In this document: piece after piece, positions 17,101-24,987 of the stretch | Numbering within the stretch: position 1 is the stretch's first letter | Layout of the letters: every line of letters starts with the position of its first letter | Assembly (NCBI GenBank): GCA_024405635.1 | Contig: JAKSOL010000019.1 | Span: forward strand, 1-57,434 | Reading direction: 5' to 3' | Origin: Salinivirgaceae bacterium | GTDB lineage: Bacteria; Bacteroidota; Bacteroidia; Bacteroidales; SZUA-534 | Length of the DNA stretch: 57,434 bases | Translations under genes and position numbers: made by a program | Notes under the pieces: generated by a model | What the model was told of the DNA's origin: nothing | What the model saw: only the letters and a program-made list of their open reading frames with translations | Database searches by the model: none

Positions 17101-18308
17101 TTTTGAGCAACGCATTCCGCTACACCCCCGACGGTGGAACAATATCAATGGAAATAACCACATACAACAAAGAAACTCACAACAATAGCAAATTTATAGG
17201 TAGCGACTATGTTGAGATTAAAGTGAGCGACACCGGTGTGGGCATTGCTCCTGATGCAAAAGCTCGCATATTTGAACGTTTCTTTCAAAGCAACAACAAT
17301 AACAACAATAACAACCAAGGCACGGGAATTGGATTGGCTATTGCACAAGAGTTTGTTAAAGTTCATGGCGGAACAATTAGTGTTGACAGCGAAATTGGCA
17401 AAGGTTCAACATTTGCTGTTTGCCTACCAATAACTACCGATAACCAAACAACAATGCCTACCCCATCTCAAAACTCCACCGAAATAACCGAATGGGAAAG
17501 CAAACCCGCTGGACTATACGATAACGACGACAACCAAGGCCTGAACAACAACCAACCCAAAATACTAGTAGTTGAAGATAACGAAGACCTACGTTACTAC
17601 CTACGAAACAATTTGTTAGACGAATTTGTTGTATCTGAAGCCCGAAACGGCAAAGAGGCTCTTGAAAAAATGCTTGTAAGTGTGCCAGACATTGTAGTTT
17701 CAGACATACTGCTACCAGAGATGAGCGGCATTGAACTATGCGCAACAATTAAAAACAACGAAGATTGGTCGCACATTCCAATAATTCTATTGACAGCAAG
17801 CGCATCAGAATACCAAGCAAAAAAAGGAATAGGCCCAGGTGCTGACGACTTTGTTACTAAACCTTTTGATTACGCAATTCTATTAATGAAGATTAAAAAG
17901 TTGCTTGAAATACGCGGCAGTATGCAACAAATGTTTCAACAAAAACTTGAAATATCGCCAAGCGAAATAACCATCACATCGATGGACGAAAAATTTATGC
18001 AAAAGGCCATTAAAGTAACCGAAGAAAAAATGAGCAACCCCGACTACTCCGTTGCCCGTTTGAGCAGCGACCTTGGAGTTAGCCGAGGCCACCTTTACAA
18101 CAAAATTTTAGCACTCACAGGCCGCACTCCTATTGAGTTTATTCGCATAATGCGACTAAAACGCGCAGCCCAACTACTAGGTAAAAGTCAATTATCGGTT
18201 TCAGAAATTGCCTACCAAGTTGGATTTAACGACCCTCGTTACTTTGCCCGATACTTTAAAGACGAGTATAACATGACTCCATCGGAATACGCTAAAAAGA
18301 ATGCCTAA
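14136..18308 (+). CDS. Hybrid two-component system regulator (HTCS: sensor propeller, kinase, receiver, AraC HTH)
   Basis: This 1390-residue one-protein signalling system is typical of Bacteroidota glycan loci. After a signal peptide (MKKILCLLSALIVAIVASAQS) come many two-component-propeller repeats (WIGT / GLNRY type, to about residue 700), a Y_Y_Y domain, and one membrane helix near 812-837. The cytoplasmic part has HisKA with H876 in NISHEFRTPL, an HATPase domain (FERFF and GTGIGLAIA), a receiver with D1190 in VSDILLPEMSG and Lys in TKPFD, and two AraC helix-turn-helices at the end. I chose ATG 14136 rather than 14112 because the signal peptide starts there. Eight Asn in a row (1053-1060) sit in the ATP lid. 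No SusC/SusD pair adjoins it; the divergent esterases are the likeliest targets. Confidence 0.96.
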   Translation: MKKILCLLSALIVAIVASAQSQAIKFRHIDLYDGLSHNNVQSFYHDEHGFIWIGTMSGLNRYNGYMLKVFSCDNKDSVGLKYNEITDIYPDNDGNLWLFKYDQLNAIFNPSTESFSNDHPIFHNEVHFDAQFTTSMVVDNNKNLWISNSLDGIYKYNSKTNTLQHFIENRNEDKPISSNYVSAIAFDSEGYLWTCTTRGVLEKIDTTTMSVIQRTNISSGKTSDQVLYYKYKLFIDSDNDIWVYCKDLEDGAFCYSPITNSIKHFNDDINNPYHISNNKVSSISQDEQGKIWIGIINGGIAIYNKDESSIHQLKNEYNDEFSLTHNSINSIYCDRIGRMWIGTHKGGVNFYHANLFRFGLVRTKITNTNSVLSNEITCFAQDSKGFLWIGTNGKGISRFDYNKKQYLNFLNNPNDPNSISNNTIVCMDADNKGRLWIGAYCGGLIMYDGYKFTTFSHDMSNPQTLSNNNVKHVLAASTGKIWIATLGGGLDCLDPATRIFTHYKANDINSVNSNFVTSLSEDKFRNIWIGTNDGLDYLDYNTGRFYHFTHEANNKNSLISNDILFVKPDSRGLVWIGTHEGVDCFDPQSRVFRHFSIAEGMPSKSIVSCEENKSGHMWFGTLNGICNMYINNYQDINHFDYKIFNYNITDGLQGKDFNEQSSIKLENGFLFFGGNFGINMFDPNKLEETKIETNLVLTGLTVLNKLVAVGKSIDKEKPILSRIITETKKITLSHKQNVFGIQFASLNNLYPNRTLYKYKLEGFDKDWVTIASSGRMAVYTNLNPGKYTFRVIATDNSNEWCNQEATLEITIKPPFYASPLALFILCLLIVAACVWLLHRIKNNELNRYKQQQQRVENLRQHEVDEMKIKFLTNISHEFRTPLTLILTPIDKLLKQDISDDFRTYLEMIRRNGKRLYNLVNQLLDFQKMEKHNVKLNTSYGNIVSFVKATAESFTDLSESKNINYKFQSQNAIVNMYFDHDKLEKILFNLLSNAFRYTPDGGTISMEITTYNKETHNNSKFIGSDYVEIKVSDTGVGIAPDAKARIFERFFQSNNNNNNNNQGTGIGLAIAQEFVKVHGGTISVDSEIGKGSTFAVCLPITTDNQTTMPTPSQNSTEITEWESKPAGLYDNDDNQGLNNNQPKILVVEDNEDLRYYLRNNLLDEFVVSEARNGKEALEKMLVSVPDIVVSDILLPEMSGIELCATIKNNEDWSHIPIILLTASASEYQAKKGIGPGADDFVTKPFDYAILLMKIKKLLEIRGSMQQMFQQKLEISPSEITITSMDEKFMQKAIKVTEEKMSNPDYSVARLSSDLGVSRGHLYNKILALTGRTPIEFIRIMRLKRAAQLLGKSQLSVSEIAYQVGFNDPRYFARYFKDEYNMTPSEYAKKNA
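17292..17315 (+). repeat. AAC/AAT codon repeat encoding eight asparagines
   Basis: Eight consecutive Asn codons (AAC AAC AAT repeated) lie inside the HTCS HATPase domain between the FERFFQS and QGTGIGLA motifs. The near-perfect trinucleotide repeat is prone to slippage in whole codons, which would change lid length without breaking the frame. Confidence 0.9.
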
Positions 18309-18324
18309 CAACACACACACATAC

Positions 18325-18366
18325 AAAAGCAGCCATAAGCAAGCAACTTATGGCTGCTTTTATTTT
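18325..18366 (+). terminator. Terminator of the HTCS gene
   Basis: A 15-bp perfect stem (AAAAGCAGCCATAAG 18325-18339 with CTTATGGCTGCTTTT 18347-18361) is followed by ATTTTT. It separates the HTCS transcript from the TonB receptor operon. Confidence 0.92.
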
Positions 18367-18392
18367 TCAAACACTAATCTCATCTCATTCTT

Positions 18393-21173
18393 ATGCATAT
18401 TATTATTGCAATATCACATATTCCATATCCCGAAAAAAAATACATTTGGCAAACCAAAATAAATAACCTTCTTACATTGAAAACACCACGCAAAGCGTTG
18501 TTGTGTTTACTATTGTTTTTAAGCACAACAGCAATGGCTCAAAACGACCTTTGGCACCGATTGAGCAAAGACTATCAAGGAAGTTCGCTCTCAAACATGA
18601 TGCAAGAAATTGAAGAGCAAACCAACATTCGATTCTACTACAAAGACGCATGGATAAATAGCATAGGTGTGCAAATGCCAACCGAAGGGCGAACAGTTAA
18701 ATGGGTAATTGATCGTGCGCTTATTGGCTACGGGCTTAACTACATCATTTTTCAAGGCTCAAACATGATATTTGTACCCGAAGGCTTTACCGTTGAACAC
18801 GATAAACTTGAAGAAGGCATGGTGGGCTACGTTAAAGTTATTGGCAACGTACTTGAAAAAGGTAAATACAAAAAAAACAAAGTTGAAGGTATAATTACCG
18901 ATAGCAAAACAGGCGACCCTGTTATTGGCGCAGTAGTAAACGACAAAAAACACCGCATTGCCACAACTAGCGACATAAACGGACACTACGAAATAATGCT
19001 GCCATTGGGCCAAACCGAACTCGAATTTTCATTTATTGGACTTGAAACCACTACTATAAAAATTGATGTACTCAGCCCTGGTACTCTTGACATGGAGTTA
19101 CTTGAAAATTCAATTGACATTGAAACCATAACCATTATGGGCGAAGGCGGCCGCAGCCGCATAAATCGCACACAAATGGGTTTAGAGTCAATGGATATGC
19201 GGTCAATAGGCAAACTACCTGTGCTTATGGGCGAAGCCGACATTATTAAAACAATGACCCTGATGCCAGGTGTACAATCAACTGGCGAAATGGCATCGGG
19301 CTTTAGCGTACGCGGTGGCAATGTTGACCAAAACCTTGTCTTACTAAACGATGTGCCTCTTTATAGCACCTCGCACCTTTTTGGTCTATTCTCAACATTT
19401 ATTCCAAACGCAGTAAGCGGAATAGACCTACACAAAGGAACACAAGGGGCGCAATATGGTAGCCGCATTTCGTCAGTAATGGACATTTCGCTAAAAAAAG
19501 CTGACACTACAAAATTTAAAGGTAATGCTGGCATTGGAATACTAAACAGCCATTTGTTTATTGAAAGCCCAATATCAAAGCATGTTAGTTTTATGCTTGG
19601 AGGCCGAACCACCTACTCAAATTGGATTTTAGCAAAACTGCACGATGCAAATATTCGCAATAGCCAAGCCAATTTTTACGATATGATTGGCAAAGTTGAT
19701 ATTAAAATCAACTGCAGCAACAATATCGAAGTTTACGGATACCAAAGCTACGACCGATTTGACTATGCTAGACTAAACGAATTTGAATACTCATCAACAT
19801 TGGCAGGCGCCACATACCGCAGTAGAATAAACACATTGTCGCAACTAAAAGTTTCGGCAGCTTATTCTGGCTACAAATCGGCCTACATAAGCAAACGCGA
19901 TGCGCAACTTGCAAACGAAGTTGAAACAGGCATTTCGCACATACGTGGCAAAGCCGAATATTCTACCACCGCAGGCATGCACAACATTATTTTAGGAGCC
20001 GAAGGCAACTTTGTTAACATTACACCAGGCGAACAATCGCCTTACGGCAAATACTCAAACGCATTAAGCATAAACATTGACCACGAAAATGGTCTTGAGT
20101 TGGCCGGTTTTGCATCAGACAACATTACCCTAACCAACCAACTAAATGCCACATTAGGCTTGCGATACTCTTGGTTTACCAAACTAGGCGGCAAAAACCG
20201 AGTTTACCAAAAAGGTAAACCAATTAATGCCGAAACATTGATTGCAGACTCGCCCGACAAAGACAAAAATGTGTCGTATGGTGGAATTGAACCTCGCTTG
20301 GGATTACGACTTAAACTTGGTAACAACAGCGCTGCAAAACTCGGTTATAGTTTTACTCGCCAATACCAACAACTTATGAGTGCCAACACAACACCCGCAC
20401 CATTCGACTATTGGAAATTGGCCGATAGAAACATTGAACCACTTAAATGCCAACAAGTATCGCTGGGACTAAACACCACATTTTTAAGTGAGATGTACGA
20501 CTTTTCGGCAGAATTTTATTACAAGACAACCCAAAACCAAACCGACTACAAAAACGGCGCTATATTGCTGATGAATAATGCTCCTGAACAAAGTTTGGTA
20601 AATGGCGAAGCAAGAGCCTATGGCGTTGAATTGATGCTAAAAAAGAATTTTGGTTCACTAACAGGTTGGTTAAGCTACACACTATCAAAGGCAGAAATGC
20701 GAACAACAAGCAAATTTGCCGAAGAAACAATAAACAACGGCGATTGGTATCGAACCACATCGCATCACTTACACGATTTGAGCCTAACCACAAATTGGCA
20801 AGCAACTCGCCGATGGAATGTTGCAACCAACTTTGTACTTACAAGCGGACGCCCATGCACAATGCCCGAGCAATACTTCCAAATCAACAATATGGATGTT
20901 GCATTATACTCTGCTCGCAACAAATATGATTTGCCTACGTACCACAGACTTGACCTTTCTGTGACCTACGATGCATATTTGAACAAAAAGCATCGCGTAC
21001 ACCCAAGTTTAACTTTTGCTATTTACAACCTATACGGGCATCACAACGTTTATTCGGCTTACTACAAAAAAACCGAACCTTCGAGCATGAATGGGTACCA
21101 TACATTTGGATTTTACAAACTATCAATCATTGGATCTCCCATTCCTTCTGTTACACTCAACCTAACATTCTAA
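18393..21173 (+). CDS. TonB-dependent outer-membrane receptor with N-terminal STN-like and carboxypeptidase-regulatory-like domains
   Basis: This is a 926-residue TonB-dependent receptor. A hydrophobic export segment (KALLCLLLFLSTTAMAQ) lies at 35-50. An STN/secretin-like region follows (QGSSLSNMMQEIEEQTNIRF), then a CarboxypepD_reg-like domain (GIITDSKTGDPVIGAVV...SDINGHYEI). The plug contains SGFSVRGGNVDQNLVLLNDVPLY, then a long beta-barrel ending in PIPSVTLNLTF. The ATG at 18393 leaves 34 residues before the signal core; a TTG at about 18477 would give a more normal signal peptide, so the start is uncertain. It is first of a four-gene cassette and is followed after 3 nt by DUF4249. The substrate is unknown. 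The STN-like part usually talks to an anti-sigma factor, but none is nearby. Confidence 0.93.
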   Translation: MHIIIAISHIPYPEKKYIWQTKINNLLTLKTPRKALLCLLLFLSTTAMAQNDLWHRLSKDYQGSSLSNMMQEIEEQTNIRFYYKDAWINSIGVQMPTEGRTVKWVIDRALIGYGLNYIIFQGSNMIFVPEGFTVEHDKLEEGMVGYVKVIGNVLEKGKYKKNKVEGIITDSKTGDPVIGAVVNDKKHRIATTSDINGHYEIMLPLGQTELEFSFIGLETTTIKIDVLSPGTLDMELLENSIDIETITIMGEGGRSRINRTQMGLESMDMRSIGKLPVLMGEADIIKTMTLMPGVQSTGEMASGFSVRGGNVDQNLVLLNDVPLYSTSHLFGLFSTFIPNAVSGIDLHKGTQGAQYGSRISSVMDISLKKADTTKFKGNAGIGILNSHLFIESPISKHVSFMLGGRTTYSNWILAKLHDANIRNSQANFYDMIGKVDIKINCSNNIEVYGYQSYDRFDYARLNEFEYSSTLAGATYRSRINTLSQLKVSAAYSGYKSAYISKRDAQLANEVETGISHIRGKAEYSTTAGMHNIILGAEGNFVNITPGEQSPYGKYSNALSINIDHENGLELAGFASDNITLTNQLNATLGLRYSWFTKLGGKNRVYQKGKPINAETLIADSPDKDKNVSYGGIEPRLGLRLKLGNNSAAKLGYSFTRQYQQLMSANTTPAPFDYWKLADRNIEPLKCQQVSLGLNTTFLSEMYDFSAEFYYKTTQNQTDYKNGAILLMNNAPEQSLVNGEARAYGVELMLKKNFGSLTGWLSYTLSKAEMRTTSKFAEETINNGDWYRTTSHHLHDLSLTTNWQATRRWNVATNFVLTSGRPCTMPEQYFQINNMDVALYSARNKYDLPTYHRLDLSVTYDAYLNKKHRVHPSLTFAIYNLYGHHNVYSAYYKKTEPSSMNGYHTFGFYKLSIIGSPIPSVTLNLTF

Positions 21174-21176
21174 ACC

Positions 21177-22301
21177 ATGAAACGCATAATTCCTTTCATA
21201 CTAATAGTTCTGCTATTTGCTAGTTGCGAAGAATACTATGAGCCAGAACTTGACAACATTGAATCGATGTATGTTATTGACGGATTAATAACAACCGAAC
21301 TAAAAAAGCATTCGGTTAGAATATCGATGAGCAACGGCAGAAGTTCCGAAAATAAAAAACACACCTATGTACACGATGCCAAGGTTTACATTGAAGAGCC
21401 TAATGGTCGTGCAATAAAATTTATATACAAAGGAAATGGTGTTTATACATCAAAAGAAGCCTTTGCTGCTCAAATTGGAACAACATACGTGTTGCGCGTT
21501 TTAGTTGACGATTTAGCATTTAAATCGGCCCCAGTAACACCTTTGCCATGCCCCGAAGTTGATAGTATTTCCGGCAATTATTTTTCTGAAATAAAATTGG
21601 AAGAATCAGAAGCTGCACTAAGCGGAGGTGTGCGCGAAGAACGCGTATCTGGGATTCAAATTAATGTATCAAGCATTACACAAAATTCAACTCCATATTA
21701 CCGATATTTAGGTCATATTGTTTTTCAAAGCAACCAATGCTACCCTAGCCTTCATGGTTTTGATCCTATTGTTAACGTGTATATCTACCGAAACTTTCCT
21801 ATTGCTGGCATCATCAGTCTTGGAAATGCAACACAATACTCAAATCAAAACATAAGCCAGCTACCTTTCTATTCTATAAAAACAAACATGCTATACCACA
21901 TAGAAGAAAATCCTGCACCTGATATTGTAGGCTCTCGTACCGATTTTGAACAAAAACAAGTTGGCATGTTTGTGCGCATTGACCAATACTCACTCAGTGC
22001 CGATGAGTATAAATTTTGGAAAGCACTTAACCGTCAACAAACTGCAGAAAACTTTCTCTTCAGCCCAATTGAAGAGCAAGTGCCAACCAACATAAAGTGC
22101 ATAACCGACACAACAACCAGCGTTTTGGGCTTTTTCTGCATCTCCGATGTTAAATCAGGTTACCAAGCATTCAGTTTGCAAGAACACAAGCAAGCGGTTG
22201 TTAGTTATCCTATAGAAAAACTCCCATACTCGCCCAACGACACTACTTTGATATATTACTACTACGACTATCCATCTGACTACATTAACTTCATCAACTA
22301 A
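21177..22301 (+). CDS. DUF4249-family lipoprotein
   Basis: This 374-residue surface/periplasmic lipoprotein has a lipobox FASC after MKRIIPFILIVLL. The N-terminal pattern (CEEYYEPELDNIESMYVIDGLITTE, then HSVRISMS and HDAKVYIEEPNG) and the Ig-like middle (TYVLRVLVDD... PVTPLPCPEVDSI) are typical of DUF4249, a family usually encoded directly after STN/CarboxypepD TonB receptors. It probably acts as accessory or surface lid for the receptor, by analogy with SusD. Its gene starts 3 nt after the receptor stop and is followed 3 nt later by the next gene. No enzyme motif seen. Confidence 0.88.
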   Translation: MKRIIPFILIVLLFASCEEYYEPELDNIESMYVIDGLITTELKKHSVRISMSNGRSSENKKHTYVHDAKVYIEEPNGRAIKFIYKGNGVYTSKEAFAAQIGTTYVLRVLVDDLAFKSAPVTPLPCPEVDSISGNYFSEIKLEESEAALSGGVREERVSGIQINVSSITQNSTPYYRYLGHIVFQSNQCYPSLHGFDPIVNVYIYRNFPIAGIISLGNATQYSNQNISQLPFYSIKTNMLYHIEENPAPDIVGSRTDFEQKQVGMFVRIDQYSLSADEYKFWKALNRQQTAENFLFSPIEEQVPTNIKCITDTTTSVLGFFCISDVKSGYQAFSLQEHKQAVVSYPIEKLPYSPNDTTLIYYYYDYPSDYINFIN

Positions 22302-22304
22302 AAA

Positions 22305-23972
22305 ATGAAAAAACTACTCACCATAATAGCCACAGTAGCCTTAGCTCAATGCGTTTGGGCCCAAAAACTTAACAACAACCACCCCGTTGCTCTCGATATC
22401 GACCGCAGTAGCTACATTGCTGGCGAGCCTGTGTTATTCAATGTATTTGTTTATTCTGAATTGATTGAGCGTGTGCCTTTGGGCGACGATATTTATGTTG
22501 ACCTTGTTGACCAAAACGGCAACTGGATAATTGGCACCATTGCTCGCGAAACTAACGGTACATGTTTTGGAACTCTTAATATTCCCGACTCTGTTAGCAG
22601 CGGTTTTTACAACATACGCGCTTATACCAACTACCCCAATATGGACAACTACTATTGCGGGCGAGAAGTTTATATATTCAATCGTTTTGGCGACAAAAAC
22701 CCAATTCAACTTACCGATGCATCACTTTTAGCAATAAATTCAAAACAACTCGGATTAATTAGCGCTAACAACGAGGTTGCTCGTCGAAATAAGGTTTCGG
22801 TAAAAATTGATAATTCTCTTTCCGACTCAATTTTTGGCACCGTTAGAGTAATTAAACGAGACCAATGGGAAAATAAAAAGTCGCCATACTACGGACAAGT
22901 ATCATCGCGACAAATAACCGACGAAAACAACAGCATAATGCCATACAACGGCCTGTTTATCAGCGGAAAAGTAACCGATGCCAACGGACAACCCATTTCA
23001 GGTTGCATTGTGTTGCTATCAAGTGTCGATTCGCTCATACGACTGAAATATGACGTTACCGACCAAAACGGTTCGTTTGGTGTGCAATACAACAACTACT
23101 ATGGTAAACTAAACATTATTGCCAGCGCATTTGAACCACTTAATATGATGCCTATTTACGATGCGCAAATAACTATCGATGAGCAATTTACCAAAACCAT
23201 TGAGAGCAAAACCAACCTTGAAAAAGACTATTCAATGACCATTGATAGCCTTGATTTAAACAAATCAATTATTGCAAAGGCATACGAGTTTGCATCATAT
23301 AGCATCGACACTCAACCCATGCGCCCAACGCTGTTTTACGACAACTACTTTATTGGGAAAACACTTGCTCACACAGTCAATACCGACGATTATTTGGAAT
23401 TGAACAACTTTAACGAGATTACTCGCGAGCTGCTCAGTTACGTTAAAATTCGCAACCGACAAGGTAAACCAGAGGCTCGTGTAGTAACCAATGTTGGAAC
23501 AACCACACCAATTGTTGCAGACAACCCTCTTATTTTGGTTGATGCAGTGCAACTAACCGATTTAAGCAAAATAATTGATTGGGGAACAAAAAAAATAAAA
23601 CGTGTTGATACTCAAACCCGTCAACGCAACTACGGAAACGTAATTTTCAAAAACGGAATTGTGATGATTTGGACACGCAACTTCAATTTTTGGGCCGAAG
23701 AAAACCTACCTCGCGGAACTTACATGTTCAGCATCAATAGTTTTCAGCAACCCATTGTGCAACAAAAAGACAAACCACACAACAATGCTGACAGAGTTCC
23801 ACAAATTCAACCTTGCATTTACTGGAACCCTAACATAACTATTGCTCCTAATCAGAATAACGAATTTGAGATTACAGCATCAGATGAAAAAGGTGACTTT
23901 GTAATAGAATTGTTTGCCATTGACAAAAAAGGCAACTACATAACCGATTATAAGTTTATTACATTCAAATAA
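22305..23972 (+). CDS. Exported MG2-like / TonB-plug-like protein of the receptor cassette
   Basis: This 555-residue exported protein has a signal peptide (MKKLLTIIATVALAQCVWAQ). The N-terminal part (SSYIAGEPVLFNVFVYSE... GFYNIRAYTNY) looks like the macroglobulin MG2 domain of large Bacteroidota TonB-associated proteins. A CarboxypepD_reg-like domain follows (SGKVTDANGQPISGCIVLLS). Near 395-450 there is a plug-like stretch (NPLILVDAVQLTDLSKIIDW, then IKRVDTQTRQRNYGNVIFKNGI). Relatives I know of are usually longer, so this is a compact version, but no frameshift is evident. It probably partners the upstream receptor at the outer membrane. Substrate unknown. Confidence 0.75.
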   Translation: MKKLLTIIATVALAQCVWAQKLNNNHPVALDIDRSSYIAGEPVLFNVFVYSELIERVPLGDDIYVDLVDQNGNWIIGTIARETNGTCFGTLNIPDSVSSGFYNIRAYTNYPNMDNYYCGREVYIFNRFGDKNPIQLTDASLLAINSKQLGLISANNEVARRNKVSVKIDNSLSDSIFGTVRVIKRDQWENKKSPYYGQVSSRQITDENNSIMPYNGLFISGKVTDANGQPISGCIVLLSSVDSLIRLKYDVTDQNGSFGVQYNNYYGKLNIIASAFEPLNMMPIYDAQITIDEQFTKTIESKTNLEKDYSMTIDSLDLNKSIIAKAYEFASYSIDTQPMRPTLFYDNYFIGKTLAHTVNTDDYLELNNFNEITRELLSYVKIRNRQGKPEARVVTNVGTTTPIVADNPLILVDAVQLTDLSKIIDWGTKKIKRVDTQTRQRNYGNVIFKNGIVMIWTRNFNFWAEENLPRGTYMFSINSFQQPIVQQKDKPHNNADRVPQIQPCIYWNPNITIAPNQNNEFEITASDEKGDFVIELFAIDKKGNYITDYKFITFK

Positions 23973-23980
23973 ACCACGCC

Positions 23981-24682
23981 ATGCGATTAACTCTACGATT
24001 TATACTATCAATTTCAGCCCTTGTTATTGCAACCTCAGCTAACGCACAAGGAACTAAACTGCGCAAAACAGCACAACAGCACATTACTGGAACCCCATTC
24101 AACATTTATTATATGATGTACGATGGTTATCCATTTACTATTGATAATTGGACCAACGGTTCGGTAACTTTAATAAGTGGCGAAACATACTCTGAACTGC
24201 AACTAAAATACGATGCTTTACACGAAGACGTTGTTTACTACAATTCACTGAATCACAGCATGATATCAATCGACAAAGATATCATTACACAATTTGAACT
24301 AAACTACCCTAATGGAACAACCGAAACATTTAAATGTTTAACAGGCGAAGGTTTAGGAACCAACAACGGAAAGTATTTTGCAATAATTTACGAAGACAGT
24401 ATATCGTTAGTAACCAAATACATAACCCGAATTCAAAACAATTCAAATGCCAATCCGTCTTCGCGAAAAACAGGAGAACTACTACACCGCGAAGAAAACT
24501 ACATTTGGGACCAACAAACATTGCGTTCAGTTCCTCGTTCACGCTCAAAACTCATAAACCTATACCCTCAATTTAAAGACGAACTTCGCCACTTTGCAAG
24601 CAAAAACCATATTAAGATGCGCAACAAAGCCGATGTTGCCAAAATGGTTGAAGAAATAAATCGTTTAGTAGCCGACAAATAA
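23981..24682 (+). CDS. Unknown secreted protein, last gene of the receptor cassette
   Basis: I do not recognise this 233-residue family. It has a Sec signal peptide (MRLTLRFILSISALVIATSA, cleavage after NAQ), followed by a compact beta-rich N-terminal part (GTPFNIYYMMYDGYPFTIDN, WTNGSVTLISGETYSELQL) and a basic, Asn- and Ser-containing C-terminal part that ends in a helix (NKADVAKMVEEINRLVADK). There is no lipobox. The gene starts 8 nt after the plug-like protein and so belongs to the same operon. A role as substrate-binding or accessory subunit of the receptor system is inferred from position only. Confidence 0.7.
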   Translation: MRLTLRFILSISALVIATSANAQGTKLRKTAQQHITGTPFNIYYMMYDGYPFTIDNWTNGSVTLISGETYSELQLKYDALHEDVVYYNSLNHSMISIDKDIITQFELNYPNGTTETFKCLTGEGLGTNNGKYFAIIYEDSISLVTKYITRIQNNSNANPSSRKTGELLHREENYIWDQQTLRSVPRSRSKLINLYPQFKDELRHFASKNHIKMRNKADVAKMVEEINRLVADK

Positions 24683-24834
24683 GGTTAGTGTGCTATCTAT
24701 TTCATTATTAACAAATTAACCACAGCAACACAATGTAACAAATTGTGTATTATTCGTTAATTTCTAAATAGTCAGCAGCCAATCAAACAACTGACTCTCA
24801 ATTATATTTGTGTTCTTACTAATCTATTTATTAC

Positions 24835-24987
24835 ATGGGACTTATAAGAGCTATATTGTGCATTTTGTTTCCACCATTATCAGTAATTGACAAAGGTTGT
24901 GGATCTGTGTTAATTACCTTTTTATTAACATGTTGTGGATGGGTGCCAGGTGCAATAGCAGCTTTAATAATTAATTCGAAACAATAA
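24835..24987 (+). CDS. YqaE/Pmp3-family small membrane protein
   Basis: This is a 50-residue ORF, easily missed because of its length. The translation (MGLIRAILCILFPPLSVIDK, then GCGSVLITFLLTCCGWVPGA and IAALIINSKQ) matches the Pmp3/YqaE (UPF0057) pattern: a first helix with the FPPL motif, a KGCG turn, and a second helix with LLT-GW-PG. Such proteolipids sit in the inner membrane and are linked to membrane potential or salt and cold stress in other organisms. The TAA stop overlaps the phosphatase ATG by one base (TAATG). The frame also agrees with the overlap, which supports it being a real gene in an operon with the PP2C protein. Confidence 0.87.
   Translation: MGLIRAILCILFPPLSVIDKGCGSVLITFLLTCCGWVPGAIAALIINSKQ

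Noticed and set aside
18393..19000. Sigma/anti-sigma signalling by the STN-like domain
   Set aside because: No sigma factor or FecR-like anti-sigma gene occurs in the neighbourhood.
14136..24682. A classical SusC/SusD polysaccharide-utilisation locus beside the HTCS
   Set aside because: The TonB receptor is separated from the HTCS by a strong terminator, its partner is DUF4249 rather than SusD, and no glycoside hydrolase is near.
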